Positions 42,901-52,683 of a DNA stretch of 64,000 bases are shown piece after piece. A program made the translations under genes and the position numbers. Numbering within the stretch: position 1 is the stretch's first letter; each line of letters opens with the position of its first letter. Source of the DNA: BOG-908 sp963848205 (GTDB taxonomy: Bacteria; Pseudomonadota; Alphaproteobacteria; Acetobacterales; Acetobacteraceae); NCBI GenBank assembly GCA_963848205.1, contig CAWKCV010000004.1:124001-188000 (forward strand), written 5' to 3'. The notes beneath the pieces are model-generated. The model saw nothing but the letters and a program-made list of their open reading frames with translations. It was not told the DNA's origin and searched no databases.

Positions 42901-45424
42901 TGAAGCCGGTCGAGTTGGCGATTGAAGCCAGCGTGATCGTGCCGGAATTGGCCAATGTGCCCAGCACAAAGAGATTGTTGTTGTTGTCGATCTGGATGGC
43001 GGCGCTGGTGGTGATGGCGCCGCTCGTCTGCCCGTCCAGCACGCCGCCATTGCTGTAGAAGCTTCCGGTGCCGGTGCTGGAGAGATGCCCGCCGGTGATG
43101 GTGCCACCATTGAGGCTGATGGCGCTCGCCTTGGCCGATATCGAACCCGCGGCGTTGCTGATATTCGTGTTGCCGTTCACCACGATGCCGCCGGCGCCGG
43201 TGGCTTCGAGCAGCCCGGTATTGGTCAGCGTATCGGCCAGCCGCAGCGTCAGCGTATTGCTCTGGTTGGCATTGATCGTGCCCGCGTTGGTGACGAGCAG
43301 ACCCAAATCGGCGCCGAAATCGCCGGACAGATTGAGCTGATTGTTGAGGTTGACGAGCGTATCGCCGGTCTGGAGTGCCTGGAAGTAGTTGTCGCCACCC
43401 TCGTTGGAGGTGGTCACCACGCCATTGCCCGTCAGCGTCACCGTTGGGCTATCTATGAGGAAGCCGGTGCCGTTGGCCGTCGAGTCCAGCGTGATCGTGC
43501 CGGAATTGACCAGGGTGCCCAGCACGTAGAGATTGTTGTTGTTGTCCACCTGAATGCGTGCGCTGGTCGTGATGGCGCCGAGCGTCTTGCCGTCCAGCAC
43601 GCCGCCGTTGCTGTAGAAACCGCCGCCCACGCCGCTGGTCAGATGACCGCCGGTGATGGTGCCGCCGTTCAGCGAAATCCCGCCCGCGCCGGTCGCTGCC
43701 ACGGTGCCGCCTGCGTTGCTGACATTCGTGTTGGAGTTGATCGCGATGCCGCCGGTGCTGGTCTCCTCCAGCAGCTTGGCGTTGGTCAGCGTGGCGGCGA
43801 GCTCCAGCGTGAGCTGATGTGTCTGGTTGTTGTTGATGATGTTCGAGTTGATGACGGCCAGGCCCGAATTGTCACCGAAATTGCCCGACACCAGCAGCGT
43901 GTTGTTGACGTTGTTCAGCACCTCGCCGGCGACCTGGGCCAGGATGTAATTGTCGCCCCCCTCGTCGCTGGTGGCGAGAGTGCCGCCGCCCGCCAGCGTC
44001 ACCGTTCCGCTGTCGACGTAGAAGGCCGTGCCGTTGGCGGCCGAATCGATCGTGATCGTGCCCGTGTTGTTAAGCGTGCCGAGGACATAGAGCGAGTTGT
44101 TGTTGTCGACCTGGATGGAACCGTTGTTGCTCACGGCGCTCGCCGAGCCGTCCAGCGCACCGTTGTTGATATTGAACTGGCCACCGCCGCTGCTCGTGAG
44201 CGTGCCACCCTGGATTGTGCCGTTGTTGAGAGTCACAACGCCGACTGATGCGAGAATGTGACCCGTGCCGGTGTTGCTGATGCTCGAGTCGATGACGAGG
44301 CCCGCGGTTCCGGTCTCTTCGATAAGGCCCGCATTGATCGTCGTGATCGCACTCGTATTGAGGATGAGCGCGTTGTTCACGCCCGTCGCATCGATTGTTC
44401 CGGCCGCGCCATTGACGAGCGTTAGCTGGGCGTCGCCGAGCTGACCCGCGCCGGAGATGACATTGTTGACGTTGTCGAGCGTGTCGGTGGCGGTTGCGCC
44501 ATAGATATAATTGTTGGCGTTGTCGGTCAGCACGACGTGGCCCGCGCCGGTGAGCGTCACTACACTGCTTGCGACGTCGAACACGGTGCCGTTGGCCGTG
44601 CTGTCCACCGTCACCGTTCCGGTGTTGTTCAGCGTGCCCAGGACATAGGCGGTGTTGTTGTTGTCGATCTGCACCGAGCCGGTGTTGCTCACGGCGCCGG
44701 CCGAGCCGTCCAGTGTGCCGGTGTTGATGTTGATCTGGCCGCCGCCACTGCTCGAAAGCGTGCCGCCCTGCAATGTGCCGCCATTGAGCGAGACCACGCC
44801 GCCCGCCGCCGTGATATGCCCCGCCGTGCCGTTATTGACCACATCGTTAATGACCAGCCCGCCGGTGCCGGTCGCCTCGATGAGCCCGCTGTTCGTGGTG
44901 GTCATGGCGCCGGTATTGAGCACCAGGGTGTTCGACCCGTTCGCATTGATGACGCCGCTGGCGCCGTTCACCAGCGTCAGTTGGCCATCGCCAAGCTGAC
45001 CTGCACCGGAGATGATGTTATTGACGTTGTTGAGCGTGTCGGACGCGCTCGCGCCGTAGATATAGTTGTTCGGATTATCGGTCATCACGAGATGCCCGCC
45101 GCCGTTCAGCGTCACCGTCGTGTCGTTGATCTCGAGCGCCGTGCTGTTGCCGCCGCTGCCAACCACCAGCGAGCCGGCATTGCTGATCGTCGTCGAAGCC
45201 GATGCGTTGCCGACGATGAAGGTGCTGTTGTTGGCGATGTCGAGCGTAACTTTACTGGAGAGCGACAGCCCGCCGACCGTGTCGTTCGTCACCGTGATGG
45301 ACGATGTGGCGGAGGGAGCGATGACGGCATTGTCGCCGCTGCCCGGCACCTGCATCGGGCTCCAGTTGGCCGGATTGTTGAAATTGCCGTCACCGGCATT
45401 ACCCGTCCACGTGATCGTTGCCAT
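39968..45424 (-). CDS. Giant tandem-repeat beta-rich protein, possible adhesin
   Basis: About 1818 residues, rich in Asn, Thr, Gly and Ser. At least seven degenerate units of roughly 155-165 residues run from about residue 70 to 1230. Each contains a LDNxNNxxxxxGxxG-like line after a DNYxxG stretch (NYIYGASASDTL, NYFQGAAAGYTL, NYFEGAQAGYTL). The pattern predicts a right-handed beta-helix as in large surface adhesins. No Sec signal peptide, lipobox, autotransporter barrel or RTX motif is seen. The C-terminal 150 residues look like an immunoglobulin-like choice-of-anchor domain. ATG at 45424 gives MATITWTGNAGDGNF; an in-frame ATG ten codons earlier is possible. Export route unclear. Confidence 0.8.
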   Translation of the reverse strand: MATITWTGNAGDGNFNNPANWSPMQVPGSGDNAVIAPSATSSITVTNDTVGGLSLSSKVTLDIANNSTFIVGNASASTTISNAGSLVVGSGGNSTALEINDTTVTLNGGGHLVMTDNPNNYIYGASASDTLNNVNNIISGAGQLGDGQLTLVNGASGVINANGSNTLVLNTGAMTTTNSGLIEATGTGGLVINDVVNNGTAGHITAAGGVVSLNGGTLQGGTLSSSGGGQININTGTLDGSAGAVSNTGSVQIDNNNTAYVLGTLNNTGTVTVDSTANGTVFDVASSVVTLTGAGHVVLTDNANNYIYGATATDTLDNVNNVISGAGQLGDAQLTLVNGAAGTIDATGVNNALILNTSAITTINAGLIEETGTAGLVIDSSISNTGTGHILASVGVVTLNNGTIQGGTLTSSGGGQFNINNGALDGSASAVSNNGSIQVDNNNSLYVLGTLNNTGTITIDSAANGTAFYVDSGTVTLAGGGTLATSDEGGDNYILAQVAGEVLNNVNNTLLVSGNFGDNSGLAVINSNIINNNQTHQLTLELAATLTNAKLLEETSTGGIAINSNTNVSNAGGTVAATGAGGISLNGGTITGGHLTSGVGGGFYSNGGVLDGKTLGAITTSARIQVDNNNNLYVLGTLVNSGTITLDSTANGTGFLIDSPTVTLTGNGVVTTSNEGGDNYFQALQTGDTLVNLNNQLNLSGDFGADLGLLVTNAGTINANQSNTLTLRLADTLTNTGLLEATGAGGIVVNGNTNISNAAGSISAKASAISLNGGTITGGHLSSTGTGSFYSNGGVLDGQTSGAITTSAAIQIDNNNNLFVLGTLANSGTITLASIANSTGFIIDSGTVTLTGGGVITSTDEGNDNYFEGAQAGYTLVNVNNTLDLSGNFGDGQLAFTNGGTLNANQTHALTLNLGESFINNALVEETGTGGIVVDGNTTISNGGGTIAATGTGGITLNGNATILGGILTSGTGGGFYSNGGTLNGAASAITTSAAIQVDNNNSLHVLGTLINSGTITLDSTANSTGFLIDSPTLTLTGGGVITTSDEGSDNYFQGAAAGYTLDNVNNTLNISGNFGNGQLAFINNATVNDNQTHALTLNLGESFTNNGLVEETSTGGIVIDGNTTISNGSVGTVAATGAGGIVLNGGATIAGGVLTSGAGGGFYSNGGTLNGLSNTITTSAAIQIDNNNSLFLLGGLDNTGTITLDSVANSTAFYVASPTLTLTGNGTITTSNEGYDNYFAATSSGNILDNVSNIFDLSGNFGNNSGLVVENGGVFNANQSNRLYLNTGAAFTNSGQLIASGSGGLDLRNVVLTNTSTGTIAALGGSTLVSEGGGTLTNDSSAGTLSGGTYEALANASAATLNFNGHAVVSLAANVVLSGTGSEISFGGVAIETDLTTITKTGELQVLAGRAFASKKIVTNYGTVALGGGSFKPYGFNSAPGSVVSGFGTIASKFTDNGTLTAVGGTLDLASTDTVNGAVTGTGTLAIGGATTLGTKTTLSVSNIALLSKATLDLGTSVSFAGTFNVTGAATLDGTGTFTNTGLFESTAKGVGTISAAVANSGTISVASNTTLAFSGGLANTGLILDSGTFTDTAALTGGSLSVGGTSSHATIATAVGAGNSTLATLTSAGGDLNTSGTTLTVTGDYNNTAAGTGNTYNPFKGVTGTIDANGTQLAVVGVNGTTISSVGGTLTIAIAAHGTASFVIENVGPTTDTLLRGALQTSVNGASITTKALSGSGVKAGNFGPLAGGSESGTYTIAYNGSTPLTGQAIHIASDFANVAGLTIDIVAQGAAPATLAGGSLDTGYAMPDLMVVSKG

Positions 45425-45568
45425 CGTCGTCGTTCCCCTGTCGCAGGCGATCAATCGCCATTTCGCGACAGGGAGTGCAGCGCGTTCGCGTTGGCGGCTA
45501 CCTACAGTCCCGTGATGTTTCGGACGGAATACGGATTTCTCGTGTCCAGGTTCGGATTTTCATTACAA

Positions 45569-45595
45569 AAGCCGGCGTATCTATTACGCCGGCTT
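45569..45595 (-). terminator. Intrinsic terminator of the 120-residue lipoprotein gene
   Basis: Arms AAGCCGGCGTA and TACGCCGGCTT, five-base loop, then TTTTG on the minus strand. It lies 13 bases after the stop codon. Confidence 0.75.
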
Positions 45596-45607
45596 CCGAA
45601 AAGTCGT

Positions 45608-45970
45608 TTAGTATCCGTTATATCCCGGCGGAGGCGGCGGCGCCCCGTATCCAGGCTGGCCCTGGTAGCCAGGCGGCGGCGGCGGGTAGCCCTGCTGCTG
45701 GTATCCCTGCTGCTGGTAGCCATAGCCGGGAGGCGGAGGCGGCGGCGGTGTCGGCGTGGTAGCAGCCCCCGCCACTGCACCGGTGCCGGCGCCGAGTACC
45801 GCGCCGAGCAGTGCCCCTCGCCCACCGCCGACCGCACCGCCCAGCGCCGCACCACCCACCGCGCCGATGCCCGCACCGCCCAGCGCGCGCTGGTTCGGGT
45901 CGTAAGGGTTCGTGCAGCCCCCCAAACCCACGAGCCCGATCAGCCCGAGTGTGATTGCCGTTTTGCGCAT
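45608..45970 (-). CDS. Glycine-zipper lipoprotein with Pro/Gln/Tyr-rich tail
   Basis: 120 residues. The signal with lipobox LGGC (residues 2-19, TAITLGLIGLVGLGGC) gives an acylated Cys. A glycine-zipper segment (GGAGIGAVGGAALGGAVGGG) that may insert into membranes follows. The tail has imperfect repeats of PPPPPGY and QQQGY. ATG 45970 was chosen because the charged RKTA precedes the hydrophobic core; ATGs at 45985 and 45997 are in frame. It is a paralogue of the adjacent 70-residue gene. Confidence 0.82.
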   Translation of the reverse strand: MRKTAITLGLIGLVGLGGCTNPYDPNQRALGGAGIGAVGGAALGGAVGGGRGALLGAVLGAGTGAVAGAATTPTPPPPPPPGYGYQQQGYQQQGYPPPPPGYQGQPGYGAPPPPPGYNGY

Positions 45971-45993
45971 AACCAATACTCCCATGTTCGTTC

Positions 45994-46206
45994 TCAACGG
46001 CCAGGCGTGGTCGCCGCGCCGGTAATCGCTCCGGCGCCCGCACCGATGGCCGCGCCCGCACCCGGGTTGCCGCCGATCACCGCGCCCGCCACCGCACCAC
46101 CGGCCGCGCCGATGCCGGCACCCGTCAGCGCCCGCGTGCCCGGATCACGCCCGCATCCCGCCAGGGCGGCCACGACAATCACAGGCAGAAATAGTCTGCG
46201 CAACAT
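45994..46206 (-). CDS. Short glycine-zipper lipoprotein
   Basis: 70 residues: signal peptide with lipobox LAGC (LFLPVIVVAALAGC), then RDPGTRALTGAGIGAAGGAV and a further glycine-zipper run ending ATTPGR. It shares the RALxGAGIGA segment with the downstream 120-residue lipoprotein, indicating duplication. It lies 23 bases upstream of that gene's start, probably in one transcript. Glycine-zipper lipoproteins resembling these are usually outer-membrane or envelope-stress proteins. Confidence 0.82.
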   Translation of the reverse strand: MLRRLFLPVIVVAALAGCGRDPGTRALTGAGIGAAGGAVAGAVIGGNPGAGAAIGAGAGAITGAATTPGR

Positions 46207-46467
46207 AGTTTGGTCTCCTTCGTGCTAGACAACGCCCGGCTGGCCAAAACGTGGCATGCATTACAATACGAAATGCGATCCATCTTGCCCCTGCAAGCCG
46301 CCCCGCGAAGCCGGCCGTCAGCCTGCCCGCTTGCCGCCACCAGGGCAGGCGTCTAAACCCCGGCGCTTGCCAGGCCCGCCCACGGGCTTGCGCCCGCTTC
46401 CTGCATGCCACCCGGCCCTGCAAGGCCATTTCTGGCAGCCGATTTCTTCTCTGTGTGGACGCCGCCC

Positions 46468-47511
<1,044 letters not shown>

Positions 47512-47697
47512 CGTCCGTCATGCCCGGGCTCGACGCGGGTATCCACGGGTGCCGCAAAACGCACGCTCCAGCGAGAGCGGGCTGTCTCCACAGCACACAA
47601 TCCTCGTCAAAAAACCCGATGCCTGCCTAACCCGCCCTGCCCACCCGCACGCAATCTCGTATATCAAACACACGCCCATATCCTTAAGGTCCAGAGC
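47512..47697. repeat. mreB-mreC gap with an alphaproteobacterial REP-like sequence
   Basis: 186 bases with no gene. Near its start, TCATGCCCGGGCTCGACGCG and GGTATCCACG resemble the intergenic GTCATGCCCGGGCTTGxCCCGGGCATCCACG repeat common in alphaproteobacteria, with one mismatched arm. This repeat is distinct from the palindromic family elsewhere in the window. Confidence 0.5.
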
Positions 47698-48537
47698 GTG
47701 ATCAGGCTCTCCATCCAGGCCCGCCAGGCGCTGGCCCGCCTCACCCTCCCCGTCCTCATCGTGGCCTCGCTCGCCCTCATCCTGCTCGGCCGCGCAACCC
47801 CGCTCGTCCCCACCCGCGCCCGCATCACCCTCTCGGATGCGCTGGCACCCATCTACGCCGTCGTCGACGCCCCCCTGCGCATCGCCCGCAACGGCGCCCA
47901 CGCGGTCCGCCAAACCATCGCGCTCCGCGCCGACAACGACCGCCTGCGCCTGGAAAACGACCGCCTGCGCCATTGGTACGACGTCGCCATGGCGCTCGAT
48001 GCCGAAAACGCCACGCTCAAAGCCAACCTGCACTGGATCCCCGACCCCAAGCTCAGCTATGTCACCGCCCGCGTCGTGGCCGACGCCGGCGGCGTCTATG
48101 CCCGCTCCGTCCTGCTCTCCGTCAGCCCGCACAGCGCCATCAGCCGCGGCGAAATCGCACTCGACGCCAACGGCCTCGTCGGCCGCGTCACCGAAGTCGG
48201 CGCCCGCAGCGCCCGCGTGCTCCTCATCACCGACATGAACAGCCGCATCCCCGTGCTGCTCGAACACAGCCGCGCCCGCGCCATCCTCGCCGGCGCCAAT
48301 GCCCCCAATCCGCGCCTGATCTACCTGCAGGACGGCACCCACCCGCAGGAAGGCGAACGCGTCGTCACCTCCGCCGAAGCCGGCGCCTTCCCGGCCGGCC
48401 TGCCCATCGGCACCGTGCATTACGGGCAGGCCGACCGCATCGAACTCACGCCGGCGGCCGATCTGGATCGGCTGGAGATCGTGCGGATTTTTGATTATGG
48501 GCTTTCGGGGATTGATCCGCCGGAGAAAGGCAAGTGA
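47698..48537 (+). CDS. mreC: Rod shape-determining protein MreC
   Basis: Bitopic inner-membrane elongasome scaffold, 279 residues. It has one N-terminal membrane helix (TLPVLIVASLALILLG), a coiled coil rich in Arg/Leu/Asn (about 75-115) and a periplasmic beta domain from PKLSYVTARVV to IFDYGLSGIDPP. The GTG at 47698 is the first start in frame. A palindromic element begins at its stop codon. Confidence 0.96.
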   Translation: MIRLSIQARQALARLTLPVLIVASLALILLGRATPLVPTRARITLSDALAPIYAVVDAPLRIARNGAHAVRQTIALRADNDRLRLENDRLRHWYDVAMALDAENATLKANLHWIPDPKLSYVTARVVADAGGVYARSVLLSVSPHSAISRGEIALDANGLVGRVTEVGARSARVLLITDMNSRIPVLLEHSRARAILAGANAPNPRLIYLQDGTHPQEGERVVTSAEAGAFPAGLPIGTVHYGQADRIELTPAADLDRLEIVRIFDYGLSGIDPPEKGK

Positions 48538-48579
48538 AAGCAGTCCTTTTTTGAAGAAAAGGACCAAAAAATTTTTGCT
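48536..48579 (+). repeat. Palindromic element copy (B flavour), hairpin facing mreC
   Basis: AAAGCAGTCCTTTTTTGAAG then AAAAGGACCAAAAAATTTTTGC. It fills the short gap between mreC and mreD. Confidence 0.9.
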
Positions 48580-48596
48580 CTCTGGCAGCCGTGCCG

Positions 48597-49145
48597 ATGG
48601 ATAAACATCCCGGAATCCGGCCTCGGGAGGGGCTTAGGCACTCGCTCGACGTGGCATCCAGACACGCGCTTCCGGCAAGCCTGACGACAGCAATCCTGCT
48701 CCTGCTCTCCGCCCCGCTCGGCATCCCCGGCCAAGCCCAGCTCCAACCGGCGTGGGCCCAAGCCTGCATCTATTTCTGGTCGCTCTACCGCCCCACCGCC
48801 CTGCCCGCGCCCGCCGTCTTCGCCATCGGCCTCCTGCTCGACCTGCTGGCCCAAAGCCCGATCGGCATCGAAGTCCTCATCCTGCTCCTCATCCACGCCA
48901 CCGCGCTGCGCGCCCGCCGGACCCTCACCCGCACCGGGTTTGCCACCGTATGGCTCGCCTTCATCGGAGTCGCCTTCGCCGCCGCCACGCTCGAATGGCT
49001 CCTGGTCAGCCTGCTCACCTGGCACCCGCTGCCGCCCTGGCCGGGCCTCGTCGAATGCGGCCTAGCCGTCGGCATCTATCCGCCTCTGGCCTTTGCCTTC
49101 ATCAAGCTGCATCGCGGGTTGGCGGCGCCGGAGCAGGCAAGTTAG
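48597..49145 (+). CDS. mreD: Rod shape-determining protein MreD
   Basis: Integral inner-membrane elongasome subunit of 182 residues with about five helices. FAIGLLLDLLAQSPIGIEVLILLLIH matches the MreD GLxxDxxxGxxLG-type loop. ATG 48597 is taken; GTG 48591 two codons earlier is equally possible. Position after mreC supports the call more than sequence alone, since MreD is poorly conserved. Confidence 0.9.
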   Translation: MDKHPGIRPREGLRHSLDVASRHALPASLTTAILLLLSAPLGIPGQAQLQPAWAQACIYFWSLYRPTALPAPAVFAIGLLLDLLAQSPIGIEVLILLLIHATALRARRTLTRTGFATVWLAFIGVAFAAATLEWLLVSLLTWHPLPPWPGLVECGLAVGIYPPLAFAFIKLHRGLAAPEQAS

Positions 49146-49146
49146 G

Positions 49147-49188
49147 CAAGCAGTCCTTTTTTGAAAAAAAGGACCAAAAAACTTTTGC
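49147..49188 (+). repeat. Palindromic element copy (B flavour), hairpin facing mreD
   Basis: GCAGTCCTTTTTTGAAA then AAAAGGACCAAAAAACTTTTGC, immediately after the mreD stop. Inverted partner at 49232-49276. Confidence 0.92.
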
Positions 49189-49231
49189 GAGTGTGGCGTA
49201 TGCTCATCGCGATGTCCGCGACAGCATTCCC

Positions 49232-49276
49232 AAAAGTCTTTTGCTTGTTTTCTCCAGAAAAGAAGGCCTTCCTTCC
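49232..49276 (-). repeat. Palindromic element copy (A flavour), hairpin facing mrdA
   Basis: CAAAAGTCTTTTGCTTG then TTTTCTCCAGAAAAGAAGG and CCTTCCTTCC, ending on the base before the mrdA ATG. The GAAGG of the element is the only ribosome-site-like sequence for mrdA. With 49147-49188 it forms a 130-base inverted unit. Confidence 0.92.
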
Positions 49277-51136
49277 ATGAAACAGGAAGGCCATCGCACC
49301 GGCGTTTTCACCCGCCGCGCCCTCGCCCTCATGGCCGGCCAGATCGCCGCACTCTCCCTGCTCGGCGTCAAACTCTATCGCGTGCAGGTCGAGCAAGGCG
49401 CCAGATACGCCACCCTGGCCGAAAGCAACCGCATCAGCGCCCGCCTGATCGCCGCCCCCCGCGGCCGCATCGTCGATCGCTTCGGCGAGGTCCTCGCCGG
49501 CAACAACCTCAACTGGCGCGCCCTCCTCCTCGCAGAGGAAACGACCGACGTTGCGGCCACCCTTGCCACCTTCGACCGCCTCGTTCCCCTCGAGGACCAT
49601 GACCGCGCCCGCATCGAGCGCGACCTCAAGCACAACCGCCGCTTCATCCCCGTCACCATCAAGGCGTTCCTCGACTGGGACCAGATGGCCCGCATCGAGG
49701 TGAACGCCCCCGATTTGCCCGGCATTTTCGTCGATGTCGGCACCACCCGGCACTACCCGTTCGGCCCCGACCTCGCGCACATCGTCGGCTACGTCGCCCC
49801 GCCCAGCGAGGACGATATGGGCGAGGACCCGGTGCTGGCACTTCCCGGCATCCGCGTCGGCCGCGCGGGCATCGAGCAGTTCCGCGAGGAGGAGCTGCGC
49901 GGCGACGCCGGCGAGGTCCAGATGGAGGTCAATTCCGTCGGCCGCATCATCCGCGAGCTCGACCGACGCGAAGGCACACCCGGCGACGAGCTCGGCCTGA
50001 CGATCGACTATGACCTCCAGCGCAGCACCCTCGCCCGTCTCGGCGACCTGGCCGCCAGCGCCGTCGCCATGGACTGCACCAACGGCGAAATACTGGCGAT
50101 GACGACCACTCCCAGCTTCGACCCCGCTTTGTTCGACAGCGGCCTCTCCGAAAAACAATGGATCGAGTGGACCAGCGACCGCAAAACCCCGCTGATCAAC
50201 AAGGCCACCGCCGGCGTCTATCCGCCCGGCTCAACCTTCAAGATGGCCGTGGGCCTGGCCGGCCTGCGCGCCGGCGCCCTCACGGCCACGGACCGCATCA
50301 ACTGCCCCGGCTATCTCGACGTCGGCAACACGCGGTTTCACTGCTCGCACAAGCGCGGCCACGGCTCGATCGACCTGCGCAGCGCCATCAAGCATTCCTG
50401 CGACGTGTTCTTCTACGAGGTCGCCCGCCGCACCGGCATCGACGCGGTGGCGCAGACCGCCAACGCTTTCACCCTCGGCGTCGACCCCGGCGTGGACCTG
50501 CCCGGCGCCCGCCGCGGCCTCATACCGACGATCGCCTGGCGCCGCCGCCATGGCCACCAATGGACGCTCGGCGACACCATCAATTGCGGCATCGGCCAGG
50601 GCTACGTGCTGGCCACCCCGCTTCAGCTCGCCACCTACTGCTCACGCCTGGCGACCGGCCGCGCCGTCGTCCCCCACGTCACCCGCCTCATCGGCGGCGC
50701 CCCGCAGCACGGTGCCGCCGCGGACGACTATCCCGCGCTCGACGTGCCCGAAGAGCAGCTCGAGATCATCCGCGCCGGCATGTTCGGCGTCATCAACGAG
50801 GCCGGCGGCACTGCCCCCCACGCCCGTCTCGGCCTGCCCGGCATCCAGATGGCCGGCAAGACCGGCTCCAGCCAGGTCCGCCATGTCAGCCGCTGGGCCC
50901 GCGAGCACGGCCACTTCAACAGCGCCCGCCTGCCGTGGGAATTCCGCCCGCACGCGCTCTTCGTCTGCTACGCGCCCTACGATGCGCCGCGCTACGCGGT
51001 GGCCGTCGTGGTCGAACATGGCAACGCGGGTGCGGACGCGGCCGCACCGATCGCCCGCGACATCATGCGCGATACGATCACGCGCGATCCGGCGCGCCGG
51101 GTGGTGGCGCCTGGGCAGGTTGCCACCCGCAGCTAG
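49277..51136 (+). CDS. mrdA: Penicillin-binding protein 2
   Basis: Class B transpeptidase of the rod complex, 619 residues. A short cytoplasmic N-terminus, one membrane helix (ALALMAGQIAALSLLGVKLY), a pedestal domain starting with RLIAAPRGRIVDRFGEVLA, and the transpeptidase domain with catalytic Ser in YPPGSTFKM, second motif KHSCDVFF (SxD in place of SxN) and third motif AGKTGSSQ. rodA, its glycosyltransferase partner, does not follow; dnaA converges instead. Confidence 0.96.
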   Translation: MKQEGHRTGVFTRRALALMAGQIAALSLLGVKLYRVQVEQGARYATLAESNRISARLIAAPRGRIVDRFGEVLAGNNLNWRALLLAEETTDVAATLATFDRLVPLEDHDRARIERDLKHNRRFIPVTIKAFLDWDQMARIEVNAPDLPGIFVDVGTTRHYPFGPDLAHIVGYVAPPSEDDMGEDPVLALPGIRVGRAGIEQFREEELRGDAGEVQMEVNSVGRIIRELDRREGTPGDELGLTIDYDLQRSTLARLGDLAASAVAMDCTNGEILAMTTTPSFDPALFDSGLSEKQWIEWTSDRKTPLINKATAGVYPPGSTFKMAVGLAGLRAGALTATDRINCPGYLDVGNTRFHCSHKRGHGSIDLRSAIKHSCDVFFYEVARRTGIDAVAQTANAFTLGVDPGVDLPGARRGLIPTIAWRRRHGHQWTLGDTINCGIGQGYVLATPLQLATYCSRLATGRAVVPHVTRLIGGAPQHGAAADDYPALDVPEEQLEIIRAGMFGVINEAGGTAPHARLGLPGIQMAGKTGSSQVRHVSRWAREHGHFNSARLPWEFRPHALFVCYAPYDAPRYAVAVVVEHGNAGADAAAPIARDIMRDTITRDPARRVVAPGQVATRS

Positions 51137-51159
51137 TCGTGAGCATCGCGACAGCGGAG

Positions 51160-51204
51160 AAAAAGTCTTCTGCTTCTTTTCTTCAGAAAAGGAGACCCTT
51201 CCTA
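51160..51204 (-). repeat. Palindromic element copy (A flavour), hairpin facing dnaA stop
   Basis: AAAAAGTCTTCTGCTTC then TTTTCTTCAGAAAAGGAGACC. The accessory module GAGCATCGCGACAGCGGAG precedes it at 51142-51160. It lies between the convergent mrdA and dnaA and may act as a shared terminator. Confidence 0.9.
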
Positions 51205-52683
51205 ACCTTCCAATTGCTTTCGAAGAAGTTCCACATCCTCAGCCAGAGTGCTATCGCTCACCACCAGCTCCGTCACCCGCGCGCACGCATGCATCACCGT
51301 CGTATGGTCGCGGTTACCGAACTTCTTGCCGATTTCCGGCAGCGAACTTCCCGTCAACTGCTTGGCCAGGAACATCGCCACCTGACGCGGCCGCGCCACC
51401 GCGCGCGCACGCCGCGCGCTCGTCATGTCCGTCAGCCGCATATTATAGTGTTCGGCGACACGACGCTGGATATCGGCGATCGTCACCTTGTTGTTTTTCG
51501 GATTGTTGAGGATGTCGCGCAGCAATTGCTGGGCGGTCTCCATCGTGATCGGCTCGCCGAACAGGCCGGCATGGGCGATTATCCGGTTCAGTGCGCCTTC
51601 GAGCTCGCGCACGTTGGAAGCGATACGGCGCGCAAGGAATTCCAGCACGGCCGCCGGCACTTCGGTGGAGGCGCGCGCCGCTTTGGCCTGCAGGATGCTG
51701 AGCCGCAATTCGTAGGTGGTCGCGTGCAGGTCGGCGACCATGCCGCAGCCCAGCCGCGTGCGCAGCCGGTCTTCCAGCCCCGACAGGTCCGAGGGCGACT
51801 TGTCGGCGCTGACGACGATCTGCTTGCCGGCATCGACCAGCGCATTGAACGTGTGGAAGAACTCTTCCTGCGTGTTGTCCTTGCCGATCAGGAATTGCAG
51901 GTCGTCGATCATCAGCACGTCGACCGAGCGCAGCAGATCCTTGAACTCGATGGTCTTCTGCTGCCGCAGCGCCGCGATGAACCGGTACATGAACTTCTCG
52001 GCCGACATGTAGGCGACCGTCTGCCCGGTGCCGTGGCGGACCATCTCCACCCCGATCGCGTGCATCAGGTGTGTCTTGCCGAGCCCCACGCCGCCATACA
52101 GGAACAGCGGGTTGAACTCCTTCGAACCGGGCTTTTCGGCGACGCGGCGCGCGCAGGCATAGGCGAACTCGTTCGGCTTGCCGACGACGAAACTGTCGAA
52201 GCTGAAACTCGGGTCCAGCGGCGCCGACAACTCGCCCAGCAACGCCGCGTGGCGCGACGGCGCCCCGGCGGCCGGCAGCGGCACCTGGATCGTCACCTGC
52301 CCGGTGCCGGCCAGGCTGCCTGGCGCCGCCCGGCGCGGCGCGTCCGGCGGTTCGGCCGGCAATGCTTCGCCGCCGCCCACGCGTATCTCTACCCGGCGTA
52401 TCGCCGGGTTTTCCTGCTGCCACAGCGCGGCGATCTTCTCGCCGTAATTGCTGCGCACCCAGTCGCACAGGAAGCGCGACGGCAGATACACGATCGCCTC
52501 GTCGCCATCGACGCTGCCCAGCGTCATCTGCTTGAACCAGCTCCGATATTCCACGCTGCCCACTTCGGACTGCAACCGCCCGCGGATGCGGGCCCATTGT
52601 GCCGCCATCTGCGGCCCGCTCGCCCCGCCGGCCGCTGTCTGGGCCGGCATGAACGCCCGCGTCTGATTGTTCGCCGAGCTCAA
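51202..52683 (-). CDS. dnaA: Chromosomal replication initiator DnaA
   Basis: AAA+ initiator of 493 residues. Domain I lies at about 25-100, a Pro/Ala-rich linker (domain II) follows, Walker A is GGVGLGKTHLMHA, Walker B is VLMIDDLQFL, and the C-terminal DNA-binding domain carries the signature NRDHTTVMHACARV. The start ATG 52683 is first in frame. It lies downstream of rpsT on the same strand with a 337-base gap. No dnaN follows. Confidence 0.98.
   Translation of the reverse strand: MSSANNQTRAFMPAQTAAGGASGPQMAAQWARIRGRLQSEVGSVEYRSWFKQMTLGSVDGDEAIVYLPSRFLCDWVRSNYGEKIAALWQQENPAIRRVEIRVGGGEALPAEPPDAPRRAAPGSLAGTGQVTIQVPLPAAGAPSRHAALLGELSAPLDPSFSFDSFVVGKPNEFAYACARRVAEKPGSKEFNPLFLYGGVGLGKTHLMHAIGVEMVRHGTGQTVAYMSAEKFMYRFIAALRQQKTIEFKDLLRSVDVLMIDDLQFLIGKDNTQEEFFHTFNALVDAGKQIVVSADKSPSDLSGLEDRLRTRLGCGMVADLHATTYELRLSILQAKAARASTEVPAAVLEFLARRIASNVRELEGALNRIIAHAGLFGEPITMETAQQLLRDILNNPKNNKVTIADIQRRVAEHYNMRLTDMTSARRARAVARPRQVAMFLAKQLTGSSLPEIGKKFGNRDHTTVMHACARVTELVVSDSTLAEDVELLRKQLEG

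Noticed and set aside
40052..43058. Plus-strand frames of 584 and 260 codons opposite the giant repeat gene
   Set aside because: They mirror the repeats of the minus-strand protein and have no start signals or recognisable domains.
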